14,507 bases of DNA from Mucor racemosus (GCA_027405735.1 JAPEHQ010000047.1:1-14507); one strand, 5' to 3'; positions 1 to 10,464 are shown, counted from the stretch's first letter. Notes: generated by a model not told the origin, from the sequence alone. Numbers and translations: made by a program.

Positions 1-795
<795 letters not shown>

Positions 796-809
796 CTATT
801 TTTTCGAAC

Positions 810-834
810 AGGAGAAAAAAAGAAAAGATAAAAA
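810..834 (-). promoter_or_regulatory. Pyrimidine-rich leader upstream of adenylate kinase
   Basis: On the coding (minus) strand this is an almost pure C/T tract about 25-50 bases before the start codon. Such CT-rich blocks are common around transcription starts of well-expressed fungal housekeeping genes. It lies between the TATA box at 863-873 and the ATG at 786, where a transcription start would be expected. The role is inferred from position and composition only. Confidence 0.45.
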
Positions 835-862
835 TTTCACTGTTAGATTGATCTCTGGATAT

Positions 863-873
863 CCTTTTATATA
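863..873 (-). promoter_or_regulatory. TATA box of the adenylate kinase gene
   Basis: The minus strand reads TATATAAAAGG, a strong match to the TATA consensus, 77 bases upstream of the adenylate kinase ATG. The pyrimidine-rich tract just downstream fits the usual order of TATA box, CT block, start. No other good TATA match lies closer to the gene. Confidence 0.55.
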
Positions 874-1427
874 TGATAGACAAGAAAAAACATGAGACGA
901 TTTTCAAGCTGTAATCTTGAAACGGATCATGATATTTGGCACCCGGCAGCCACTGATATAAGATGATTGATATATATTTAATGCATTCATTTATCTTCAA
1001 AACATCTATTAATGAGCATATTTTGCAATACTAATTGATATATTGTATAACATGTGTTTGTATTTTGATTTCTATTGAAATTTATTATAAAAATTGCAAT
1101 TGAAATGGCAAATTTATTCCCTGAAAGATGCGAAGAGATAAAGATGATCATTTTAAAGATCAGTTTGCATTCGGTTACTTAATTTAAACCCTTCTTATTC
1201 TAAAGATTTTTGCAGCACATCCTGGATAAATATCTAGGAATTATGTAAGCGGCTTCAAAAGCATTATCTAAACATTTATTCTTTCAACAATCGTATGTAT
1301 AAAATCATTTGCGATTTGACGAAACACTTTTCCATCGTTTTTTTTTTTAGTCCTAGCTTGGAATTAGGAACCCCTTGTTTTTTGCAGTTGCTAGATACAG
1401 TATGACCCCCCCCCCTCCAACACACAT

Positions 1428-1950
1428 TGACTGAACAACAACACAGCAAGGATTACTTCAATCGTCAAATACTATGCAGATGGCAAAATAAGAATTAATG
1501 CTGATAAGCAAGAACTTTTGCTTCTTGAGGTTTCTTCTGCTCTGGGTCAAGCAACTCAAGACAAGATTGCCTTTGATCATACCAAAGCCATGTTTGGGCT
1601 TCTTGCCATATTGAAGACTCTCGCCTGCAAAAATAGTCATGGATCATTTGAATCTTTTAAAAAAATTAAATTTCACTTCATTCACGTTCATGGTAATAAT
1701 AGTAATATTTTTTCGATGCATACTGTAAGTCAATAGCAACTAACTTAATTTTGGTTTAATAGGCCAAGCAGTTAAACACTGGACAATGATGACTCCGGAA
1801 CCTGGAGTTTATATCATGACAAAGGAGCAAAAGGCCACCATTCCTGTGAACATCAACAGCATGGCTGATGATTTGATCTCCTACAGTAGAATTATATATC
1901 AAAATGTGTGGAATAAATTGTTCAACAACTTTTATCATGTGTTCAAATAA
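1428..1950 (+). pseudogene. Gene fragment copy 1, left-truncated, with small deletions
   Basis: This is the leftmost copy of the repeated family fragment. Homology to the other copies starts at 1428 (TGACTGAACAAC). In its first 50 bases it loses one base in a short scrambled stretch (1440-1444), then GA after 1458, then TT a few bases later. These break the frame that is open in the other copies. From about 1466 it matches copy 2 through the intron (1693-1762), the second exon (1763-1950) and the stop codon. With no start, no upstream exons and a broken frame, it is very unlikely to make protein. Confidence 0.8.
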
Positions 1951-1999
1951 GGCTTTATAATAAAATTTAAGGGTTGCCATAGGCGTATTTACTAAACTC
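1887..1999 (+). repeat. 113-bp repeat, DRb copy of unit 1
   Basis: It begins TAGAATTATA and ends TACTAAACTC. The left flank is gene coding sequence (CTCCTACAG) and the right flank is spacer (CAACCAAA). It contains the last codons of the gene fragment, the stop codon and the poly(A) signal. Confidence 0.9.
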
Positions 2000-3490
2000 C
2001 AACCAAATTTGTATCATAAAAATCTCGACAAAATTAATAGATACAGTAAAATGAATTGCAGACTCGTTTTTAGCAGCAAATTTTACCGCAGCAAAGTTGG
2101 TTGCCTGATTTCTGCTGATACTTTTGTAAAAAAATGTGAAAATTCTCCAAATTGTTAAAACTACAAAACAGAAAAACAAAACAAAACAGGATTTACAATT
2201 ACAAGGTCTAGGGGTCCAAAAATTATCCAAAAAAAAAAACCACTCCTGAAATTTAATGTATTAAAAAACAAGAAGGTTTAGCTTTGAAAGTATTATTTGC
2301 AAGCTTTTAAAAACTCGAGATATTTGACATAGATTGTGTTTTTAAGCTGGGGTAAAAGCAAGTGTTTCACGTTTGAAGCCCTTGTACTCGCTGAGAAATC
2401 AACATGAAGAGAAATAGCTCTTTTGACAAGATTCTATAGCATCTCAAATATAGCCCTACATTTTTCATTTCCTGATTATCTATTGAAATGGGGGCACGCT
2501 CCAATTTTGAATATCACCATATAAAATTGTATAATCAGATATGCACATGTAACTGAGCTTGAATTCAAAAAGTGTTCAAATGGAAAAAAAATCCAAAAAA
2601 ATCCAAAAAAACCTTGTATGTTTAATTACTCACAAAAATGCATAGTAAGTTGAACTACCGTATTAAATATCTTGGGTTCAGTTTTTAATTCTGAATCGAT
2701 CTATGTAGGTTTTGAAAATGTTTTTTTCATAAAATCTCTAGCAAATTTAATATCAAATTTTAACGGTTTTTGATCAAAAAGTACCTTTCACTCAAATGCA
2801 ACCCCAACATATTTTATTTTTACATTATGCGCAACAAAAGTATCTACAAAATGAGTATTTATACGTAGCTGTAGCCCTATTTTTCGTGGGGATATACATT
2901 TTTTTGAATTTTTTTTTGTAAAACCGAAAATTTATCCTTGTATATCCTCGTTCAAAATGAATCCTTTTTTGTATCACCAAAAATCAATCATTCAATCTCA
3001 ATTTTCTCGACCAAAAATTAATATTTTTTGACGAGATAAAATTCGTTGGATAGACGCTAATGAGCACTATCCTATGGTTTTACCCTTGCATACCTGCCAT
3101 CATCCCTTCATGGATCTCTATAACAGAAAAAGTGCCCTCACAAAATTTATAAAAAAATAAAAAAAGTCTTTACAGCCATCCAAAACCTAGATATCCTGGT
3201 ATAGAATGAAAAATAATCTAGACTTTACCTTAGTATTTTCTCGACTTATTCTCATTTCAAATGCGCTTTCTCAATTTTAAGCTGGCCATCTTTGCATCAT
3301 TCAAATTTATGAAACAATCACTATAGTAACCATCCTTGCTTCACTTAATAAACTTTGTTACCTATACAATCTTGAATCGATCCCTACCGCTTTTCAAGAA
3401 AACATTCTATTCAAATTCTTTACCACTACAAATATTCTCGTTTTTTCCCTTATTTTGTCCGGTAAAATTCTTGAAACTAGACTTGACGTT
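2000..3490. repeat. Spacer N of unit 1 (1,491 bp)
   Basis: AT-rich DNA with no convincing gene. Compared with the other spacers it lacks 11 bases around 2250-2265 (one C and a 10-base block that removes half of a hairpin). It has 7 A instead of 8 in the tract before CCTTGTATG (about 2605). It contains an imperfect stem-loop at 3005-3036 and poorly complex A/T runs near 2580-2612 and 2895-2922. Short frames here are not supported by composition, start context or any domain. Confidence 0.8.
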
Positions 3491-3603
3491 TAGAATTATA
3501 TATCAAAATGTGTGGAATAAATTGTTCAACAACTTTTATCATGTGTTCAAATAAGGCTTTATAATAAAATTTAAGGGTTGCCATAGGCGTATTTACTAAA
3601 CTC
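3491..3603 (+). repeat. 113-bp repeat, DRa copy of unit 1
   Basis: Identical in length and ends to the DRb copies, but flanked by spacer on the left (GACGTT) and by the 5' end of the next gene segment on the right (ATGCCTCAACAG). DRa and DRb are 687 bp apart, start to start. Confidence 0.95.
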
Positions 3604-3615
3604 ATGCCTCAACAG

Positions 3616-4241
3616 TAATTTGATAAAGCCTTGTTTGCAAGTATGTTCTCGTATGCTTCGTAATAAGAAGTATGACATTACTTATATACCCGGAGAAATT
3701 AAATTGACTTCTATGACTGAACAACTAAGCAAGCAAGGATTACTTGACAATCGTTTCAAATACTATGCAGATGGCAAAATAAGAATTAATGCTGATAAGC
3801 AAGAACTTTTGCTTCTTGAGGTTTCTTCTGCTCTGGGTCAAGCAACTCAAGACAAGATTGCCTTTGATCATACCAAAGCCATGTTTGGGCTTCTTGCCAT
3901 ATTGAAGACTCTCGCCTGCAAAAATAGTCATGGATCATTTGAATCTTTTAAAAAAATTAAATTTCACTTCATTCACGTTCATGGTAATAATAGTAATATT
4001 TTTTCGATGCATACTGTAAGTCAATAGCAACTAACTTAATTTTGGTTTAATAGGCCAAGCAGTTAAACACTGGACAATGATGACTCCGGAACCTGGAGTT
4101 TATATCATGACAAAGGAGCAAAAGGCCACCATTCCTGTGAACATCAACAGCATGGCTGATGATTTGATCTCCTACAGTAGAATTATATATCAAAATGTGT
4201 GGAATAAATTGTTCAACAACTTTTATCATGTGTTCAAATAA
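3616..4241 (+). pseudogene. Mucoromycota-family gene fragment, copy 2 (5'-truncated, one intron)
   Basis: Exon A (open from 3616; first ATG 3653) runs to 3983. The intron is 3984-4053 (donor GTAATA, branch CTAAC at 4031, acceptor TAG). Exon B is 4054-4241. Splicing rejoins a Gly codon and gives 172 residues from the first ATG: YIPGEIKLTSM, YADGKIRI, ELLLLEVSSALG, FDHTKAMFGLLAILKTLA, FHFIHVHG, then HWTMMTPEPGVYIMTKEQ. From memory this pattern (ADGxIR, LLLE, FDHxKxxFGLLAxLKT, GxYxM) is the C-terminal part of a large uncharacterised family abundant in Mucorales; its function is unknown to me. The N-terminal exons are missing: the segment opens with ATGCCTCAACAG, whose CAG could be an old intron acceptor. 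No promoter is visible, so I treat it as a gene fragment, although its ORF and splice sites are intact. Confidence 0.7.
3984..4053 (+). other. Intron in gene fragment copy 2
   Basis: A 70-base phase-1 intron. The donor follows the codons for HVH plus one base of Gly, the branch sequence ACTAAC lies at 4030-4035, and the acceptor TAG ends at 4053. An alternative donor, GTAAGT inside the same stretch, would lead straight to a stop codon (AKQLNTGQ then TGA), so the GTAATA donor is preferred. Equivalent introns are 1693-1762, 7903-7972, 10207-10276 and 12511-12580. Confidence 0.8.
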
Positions 4242-4290
4242 GGCTTTATAATAAAATTTAAGGGTTGCCATAGGCGTATTTACTAAACTC
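4178..4290 (+). repeat. 113-bp repeat, DRb copy of unit 2
   Basis: The first 64 bases encode the last residues of the gene fragment (RIIYQNVWNKLFNNFYHVFK) and the TAA stop at 4239. The rest is 3' untranslated sequence with an AATAAA signal at 4250-4255. The right flank is spacer. Confidence 0.95.
4250..4255 (+). promoter_or_regulatory. Poly(A) signal AATAAA downstream of the gene fragment
   Basis: AATAAA begins nine bases after the stop codon of copy 2. It lies inside the 113-bp repeat and so is present in every complete DR copy, including those that no longer follow a coding exon. Function is inferred from the motif and position. Confidence 0.4.
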
Positions 4291-4543
4291 CAACCAAATT
4301 TGTATCATAAAAATCTCGACAAAATTAATAGATACAGTAAAATGAATTGCAGACTCGTTTTTAGCAGCAAATTTTACCGCAGCAAAGTTGGTTGCCTGAT
4401 TTCTGCTGATACTTTTGTAAAAAAATGTGAAAATTCTCCAAATTGTTAAAACTACAAAACAGAAAAACAAAACAAAACAGGATTTACAATTACAAGGTCT
4501 AGGGGTCCAAAAATTATCCAAAAAAAAAAACCACTCCTGAAAC

Positions 4544-4567
4544 TTTAATGTATAATAAAACATTAAA
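4544..4567. repeat. Perfect 8-bp hairpin TTTAATGT/ACATTAAA in the spacer
   Basis: The arms TTTAATGT (4544-4551) and ACATTAAA (4560-4567) are exact reverse complements around an 8-base loop. Equivalents lie at 6160-6183, 8464-8487, 10768-10791 and 13072-13095. Unit 1 lacks most of the loop and part of the right arm. The loop contains AATAAA. It may be a small structure or simply AT-rich chance. Confidence 0.55.
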
Positions 4568-5307
4568 AAACAAGAAGGTTTAGCTTTGAAAGTATTATTT
4601 GCAAGCTTTTAAAAACTCGAGATATTTGACATAGATTGTGTTTTTAAGCTGGGGTAAAAGCAAGTGTTTCACGTTTGAAGCCCTTGTACTCGCTGAGAAA
4701 TCAACATGAAGAGAAATAGCTCTTTTGACAAGATTCTATAGCATCTCAAATATAGCCCTACATTTTTCATTTCCTGATTATCTATTGAAATGGGGGCACG
4801 CTCCAATTTTGAATATCACCATATAAAATTGTATAATCAGATATGCACATGTAACTGAGCTTGAATTCAAAAAGTGTTCAAATGGAAAAAAAATCCAAAA
4901 AAATCCAAAAAAAACCTTGTATGTTTAATTACTCACAAAAATGCATAGTAAGTTGAACTACCGTATTAAATATCTTGGGTTCAGTTTTTAATTCTGAATC
5001 GATCTATGTAGGTTTTGAAAATGTTTTTTTCATAAAATCTCTAGCAAATTTAATATCAAATTTTAACGGTTTTTGATCAAAAAGTACCTTTCACTCAAAT
5101 GCAACCCCAACATATTTTATTTTTACATTATGCGCAACAAAAGTATCTACAAAATGAGTATTTATACGTAGCTGTAGCCCTATTTTTCGTGGGGATATAC
5201 ATTTTTTTGAATTTTTTTTTGTAAAACCGAAAATTTATCCTTGTATATCCTCGTTCAAAATGAATCCTTTTTTGTATCACCAAAAATCAATCATTCAATC
5301 TCAATTT

Positions 5308-5339
5308 TCTCGACCAAAAATTAATATTTTTTGACGAGA
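5308..5339. repeat. Imperfect 14-bp stem-loop in the spacer
   Basis: The arms TCTCGACCAAAAAT and ATTTTTTGACGAGA pair at 12 of 14 positions around a TAAT loop. Equivalents lie at 3005-3036, 6924-6955, 9228-9259, 11532-11563 and 13835-13866. The CG-containing ends (TCTCG/CGAGA) make this less likely to be a by-product of AT richness. Its role is unknown. Confidence 0.6.
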
Positions 5340-5793
5340 TAAAATTCGTTGGATAGACGCTAATGAGCACTATCCTATGGTTTTACCCTTGCATACCTGC
5401 CATCATCCCTTCATGGATCTCTATAACAGAAAAAGTGCCCTCACAAAATTTATAAAAAAATAAAAAAAGTCTTTACAGCCATCCAAAACCTAGATATCCT
5501 GGTATAGAATGAAAAATAATCTAGACTTTACCTTAGTATTTTCTCGACTTATTCTCATTTCAAATGCGCTTTCTCAATTTTAAGCTGGCCATCTTTGCAT
5601 CATTCAAATTTATGAAACAATCACTATAGTAACCATCCTTGCTTCACTTAATAAACTTTGTTACCTATACAATCTTGAATCGATCCCTACCGCTTTTCAA
5701 GAAAACATTCTATTCAAATTCTTTACCACTACAAATATTCTCGTTTTTTCCCTTATTTTGTCCGGTAAAATTCTTGAAACTAGACTTGACGTT

Positions 5794-5906
5794 TAGAATT
5801 ATATATCAAAATGTGTGGAATAAATTGTTCAACAACTTTTATCATGTGTTCAAATAAGGCTTTATAATAAAATTTAAGGGTTGCCATAGGCGTATTTACT
5901 AAACTC
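5794..5906 (+). repeat. 113-bp repeat, hybrid DRa/DRb copy at the unit 2/3 junction
   Basis: The left flank is spacer (GACGTT), as for DRa, and the right flank is spacer start (CAACCAAA), as for DRb. This single copy replaces the DRa-gene-DRb block found at every other internal junction, as a crossover between the two repeats would leave it. Confidence 0.95.
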
Positions 5907-7409
5907 CAACCAAATTTGTATCATAAAAATCTCGACAAAATTAATAGATACAGTAAAATGAATTGCAGACTCGTTTTTAGCAGCAAATTTTACCGCAGCA
6001 AAGTTGGTTGCCTGATTTCTGCTGATACTTTTGTAAAAAAATGTGAAAATTCTCCAAATTGTTAAAACTACAAAACAGAAAAACAAAACAAAACAGGATT
6101 TACAATTACAAGGTCTAGGGGTCCAAAAATTATCCAAAAAAAAAAAACACTCCTGAAACTTTAATGTATAATAAAACATTAAAAAACAAGAAGGTTTAGC
6201 TTTGAAAGTATTATTTGCAAGCTTTTAAAAACTCGAGATATTTGACATAGATTGTGTTTTTAAGCTGGGGTAAAAGCAAGTGTTTCACGTTTGAAGCCCT
6301 TGTACTCGCTGAGAAATCAACATGAAGAGAAATAGCTCTTTTGACAAGATTCTATAGCATCTCAAATATAGCCCTACATTTTTCATTTCCTGATTATCTA
6401 TTGAAATGGGGGCACGCTCCAATTTTGAATATCACCATATAAAATTGTATAATCAGATATGCACATGTAACTGAGCTTGAATTCAAAAAGTGTTCAAATG
6501 GAAAAAAAATCCAAAAAAATCCAAAAAAAACCTTGTATGTTTAATTACTCACAAAAATGCATAGTAAGTTGAACTACCGTATTAAATATCTTGGGTTCAG
6601 TTTTTAATTCTGAATCGATCTATGTAGGTTTTGAAAATGTTTTTTTCATAAAATCTCTAGCAAATTTAATATCAAATTTTAACGGTTTTTGATCAAAAAG
6701 TACCTTTCACTCAAATGCAACCCCAACATATTTTATTTTTACATTATGCGCAACAAAAGTATCTACAAAATGAGTATTTATACGTAGCTGTAGCCCTATT
6801 TTTCGTGGGGATATACATTTTTTTGAATTTTTTTTTGTAAAACCGAAAATTTATCCTTGTATATCCTCGTTCAAAATGAATCCTTTTTTGTATCACCAAA
6901 AATCAATCATTCAATCTCAATTTTCTCGACCAAAAATTAATATTTTTTGACGAGATAAAATTCGTTGGATAGACGCTAATGAGCACTATCCTATGGTTTT
7001 ACCCTTGCATACCTGCCATCATCCCTTCATGGATCTCTATAACAGAAAAAGTGCCCTCACAAAATTTATAAAAAAATAAAAAAAGTCTTTACAGCCATCC
7101 AAAACCTAGATATCCTGGTATAGAATGAAAAATAATCTAGACTTTACCTTAGTATTTTCTCGACTTATTCTCATTTCAAATGCGCTTTCTCAATTTTAAG
7201 CTGGCCATCTTTGCATCATTCAAATTTATGAAACAATCACTATAGTAACCATCCTTGCTTCACTTAATAAACTTTGTTACCTATACAATCTTGAATCGAT
7301 CCCTACCGCTTTTCAAGAAAACATTCTATTCAAATTCTTTACCACTACAAATATTCTCGTTTTTTCCCTTATTTTGTCCGGTAAAATTCTTGAAACTAGA
7401 CTTGACGTT
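5907..7409. repeat. Spacer N of unit 3 (1,503 bp)
   Basis: Same spacer as in unit 2, here following the hybrid repeat directly. It has one private change: the first C after the poly-A run near 6147 reads A, giving A12 then CACTCC. The A8 tract before CCTTGTATG is as in units 2, 4 and 5. No gene is supported. Confidence 0.8.
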
Positions 7410-7522
7410 TAGAATTATATATCAAAATGTGTGGAATAAATTGTTCAACAACTTTTATCATGTGTTCAAATAAGGCTTTATAATAAAATTTAAGGGTTGC
7501 CATAGGCGTATTTACTAAACTC
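7410..7522 (+). repeat. 113-bp repeat, DRa copy of unit 3
   Basis: Flanked by spacer on the left and by the 5' end of gene fragment copy 3 (ATGCCTCAACAG) on the right. Confidence 0.95.
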
Positions 7523-7534
7523 ATGCCTCAACAG

Positions 7535-8160
7535 TAATTTGATAAAGCCTTGTTTGCAAGTATGTTCTCGTATGCTTCGTAATAAGAAGTATGACATTAC
7601 TTATATACCCGGAGAAATTAAATTGACTTCTATGACTGAACAACTAAGCAAGCAAGGATTACTTGACAATCGTTTCAAATACTATGCAGATGGCAAAATA
7701 AGAATTAATGCTGATAAGCAAGAACTTTTGCTTCTTGAGGTTTCTTCTGCTCTGGGTCAAGCAACTCAAGACAAGATTGCCTTTGATCATACCAAAGCCA
7801 TGTTTGGGCTTCTTGCCATATTGAAGACTCTCGCCTGCAAAAATAGTCATGGATCATTTGAATCTTTTAAAAAAATTAAATTTCACTTCATTCACGTTCA
7901 TGGTAATAATAGTAATATTTTTTCGATGCATACTGTAAGTCAATAGCAACTAACTTAATTTTGGTTTAATAGGCCAAGCAGTTAAACACTGGACAATGAT
8001 GACTCCGGAACCTGGAGTTTATATCATGACAAAGGAGCAAAAGGCCACCATTCCTGTGAACATCAACAGCATGGCTGATGATTTGATCTCCTACAGTAGA
8101 ATTATATATCAAAATGTGTGGAATAAATTGTTCAACAACTTTTATCATGTGTTCAAATAA
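7535..8160 (+). pseudogene. Mucoromycota-family gene fragment, copy 3
   Basis: The exon A translation is identical to that of copy 2: first ATG 7572, exon A to 7902, intron 7903-7972, exon B 7973-8160 with TAA at the end. It again predicts a 172-residue C-terminal fragment. Upstream lies the DRa repeat, which repeats the tail of the same gene and offers no evident promoter. It has the same open frame and intact splice sites as copies 2, 4 and 5. Confidence 0.7.
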
Positions 8161-8209
8161 GGCTTTATAATAAAATTTAAGGGTTGCCATAGGCGTATTT
8201 ACTAAACTC
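8097..8209 (+). repeat. 113-bp repeat, DRb copy of unit 4
   Basis: The coding tail and 3' UTR of gene fragment copy 3. The left flank is coding and the right flank is spacer. Confidence 0.95.
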
Positions 8210-9713
8210 CAACCAAATTTGTATCATAAAAATCTCGACAAAATTAATAGATACAGTAAAATGAATTGCAGACTCGTTTTTAGCAGCAAATTTTACCGCA
8301 GCAAAGTTGGTTGCCTGATTTCTGCTGATACTTTTGTAAAAAAATGTGAAAATTCTCCAAATTGTTAAAACTACAAAACAGAAAAACAAAACAAAACAGG
8401 ATTTACAATTACAAGGTCTAGGGGTCCAAAAATTATCCAAAAAAAAAAAACCACTCCTGAAACTTTAATGTATAATAAAACATTAAAAAACAAGAAGGTT
8501 TAGCTTTGAAAGTATTATTTGCAAGCTTTTAAAAACTCGAGATATTTGACATAGATTGTGTTTTTAAGCTGGGGTAAAAGCAAGTGTTTCACGTTTGAAG
8601 CCCTTGTACTCGCTGAGAAATCAACATGAAGAGAAATAGCTCTTTTGACAAGATTCTATAGCATCTCAAATATAGCCCTACATTTTTCATTTCCTGATTA
8701 TCTATTGAAATGGGGGCACGCTCCAATTTTGAATATCACCATATAAAATTGTATAATCAGATATGCACATGTAACTGAGCTTGAATTCAAAAAGTGTTCA
8801 AATGGAAAAAAAATCCAAAAAAATCCAAAAAAAACCTTGTATGTTTAATTACTCACAAAAATGCATAGTAAGTTGAACTACCGTATTAAATATCTTGGGT
8901 TCAGTTTTTAATTCTGAATCGATCTATGTAGGTTTTGAAAATGTTTTTTTCATAAAATCTCTAGCAAATTTAATATCAAATTTTAACGGTTTTTGATCAA
9001 AAAGTACCTTTCACTCAAATGCAACCCCAACATATTTTATTTTTACATTATGCGCAACAAAAGTATCTACAAAATGAGTATTTATACGTAGCTGTAGCCC
9101 TATTTTTCGTGGGGATATACATTTTTTTGAATTTTTTTTTGTAAAACCGAAAATTTATCCTTGTATATCCTCGTTCAAAATGAATCCTTTTTTGTATCAC
9201 CAAAAATCAATCATTCAATCTCAATTTTCTCGACCAAAAATTAATATTTTTTGACGAGATAAAATTCGTTGGATAGACGCTAATGAGCACTATCCTATGG
9301 TTTTACCCTTGCATACCTGCCATCATCCCTTCATGGATCTCTATAACAGAAAAAGTGCCCTCACAAAATTTATAAAAAAATAAAAAAAGTCTTTACAGCC
9401 ATCCAAAACCTAGATATCCTGGTATAGAATGAAAAATAATCTAGACTTTACCTTAGTATTTTCTCGACTTATTCTCATTTCAAATGCGCTTTCTCAATTT
9501 TAAGCTGGCCATCTTTGCATCATTCAAATTTATGAAACAATCACTATAGTAACCATCCTTGCTTCACTTAATAAACTTTGTTACCTATACAATCTTGAAT
9601 CGATCCCTACCGCTTTTCAAGAAAACATTCTATTCAAATTCTTTACCACTACAAATATTCTCGTTTTTTCCCTTATTTTGTCCGGTAAAATTCTTGAAAC
9701 TAGACTTGACGTT
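8210..9713. repeat. Spacer N of unit 4 (1,504 bp)
   Basis: One base longer than unit 2 because the poly-A run before CCACTCC is A12. Otherwise it appears the same, with both hairpins (8464-8487, 9228-9259). No gene is supported. Confidence 0.8.
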
Positions 9714-9826
9714 TAGAATTATATATCAAAATGTGTGGAATAAATTGTTCAACAACTTTTATCATGTGTTCAAATAAGGCTTTATAATAAAATTTAAGGG
9801 TTGCCATAGGCGTATTTACTAAACTC
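9714..9826 (+). repeat. 113-bp repeat, DRa copy of unit 4
   Basis: Spacer on the left, gene fragment copy 4 on the right. Confidence 0.95.
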
Positions 9827-9838
9827 ATGCCTCAACAG

Positions 9839-10464
9839 TAATTTGATAAAGCCTTGTTTGCAAGTATGTTCTCGTATGCTTCGTAATAAGAAGTATGACA
9901 TTACTTATATACCCGGAGAAATTAAATTGACTTCTATGACTGAACAACTAAGCAAGCAAGGATTACTTGACAATCGTTTCAAATACTATGCAGATGGCAA
10001 AATAAGAATTAATGCTGATAAGCAAGAACTTTTGCTTCTTGAGGTTTCTTCTGCTCTGGGTCAAGCAACTCAAGACAAGATTGCCTTTGATCATACCAAA
10101 GCCATGTTTGGGCTTCTTGCCATATTGAAGACTCTCGCCTGCAAAAATAGTCATGGATCATTTGAATCTTTTAAAAAAATTAAATTTCACTTCATTCACG
10201 TTCATGGTAATAATAGTAATATTTTTTCGATGCATACTGTAAGTCAATAGCAACTAACTTAATTTTGGTTTAATAGGCCAAGCAGTTAAACACTGGACAA
10301 TGATGACTCCGGAACCTGGAGTTTATATCATGACAAAGGAGCAAAAGGCCACCATTCCTGTGAACATCAACAGCATGGCTGATGATTTGATCTCCTACAG
10401 TAGAATTATATATCAAAATGTGTGGAATAAATTGTTCAACAACTTTTATCATGTGTTCAAATAA
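9839..10464 (+). pseudogene. Mucoromycota-family gene fragment, copy 4
   Basis: First ATG 9876, exon A to 10206, intron 10207-10276, exon B 10277-10464. The exon A translation is identical to those of copies 2 and 3. Like them it lacks the N-terminal part of the family protein and has no visible promoter. The lack of differences suggests homogenisation or very recent copying, not independent descent. Confidence 0.7.

Larger units (their letters stand above)
4291..5793. repeat. Spacer N of unit 2 (1,503 bp)
   Basis: AT-rich spacer without a supportable gene. It has an A11 tract before CCACTCC and an A8 tract before CCTTGTATG. Two hairpins are present: a perfect 8-bp stem at 4544-4567 and an imperfect 14-bp stem at 5308-5339. 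A minus-strand frame of 101 codons crosses its left end into DRb; it has no recognised domain and is judged spurious. Confidence 0.8.

Noticed and set aside
2340..3285. 11-bp direct repeat TTTTAAGCTGG (2340-2350 and 3275-3285) within the spacer
   Set aside because: Short, isolated and without matching flanks; expected by chance at this length and composition.
3336..3554. Plus-strand 72-codon frame ending in DRa
   Set aside because: It starts at a non-ATG codon, lies in low-complexity spacer, and gains its only recognisable residues by running into the duplicated gene tail.
4047..4271. Minus-strand 74-codon frame opposite the second exon
   Set aside because: It is the antisense shadow of exon B and DRb, where the plus-strand frame has clear family motifs.
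3491..4290. DRa and DRb as long terminal repeats of a retrotransposon
   Set aside because: The ends are TAGAA...AACTC, not TG...CA; there is no primer-binding site or polypurine tract next to them, no pol-type reading frame, and the repeat contains a gene's coding tail.
4258..4563. Minus-strand frame of 87-101 codons at the DRb/spacer border in every unit
   Set aside because: It is repeated only because the units are identical. It has no domain, no start context, low-complexity Phe/Ile-rich composition, and a length that changes with the poly-A tract and the small deletion.
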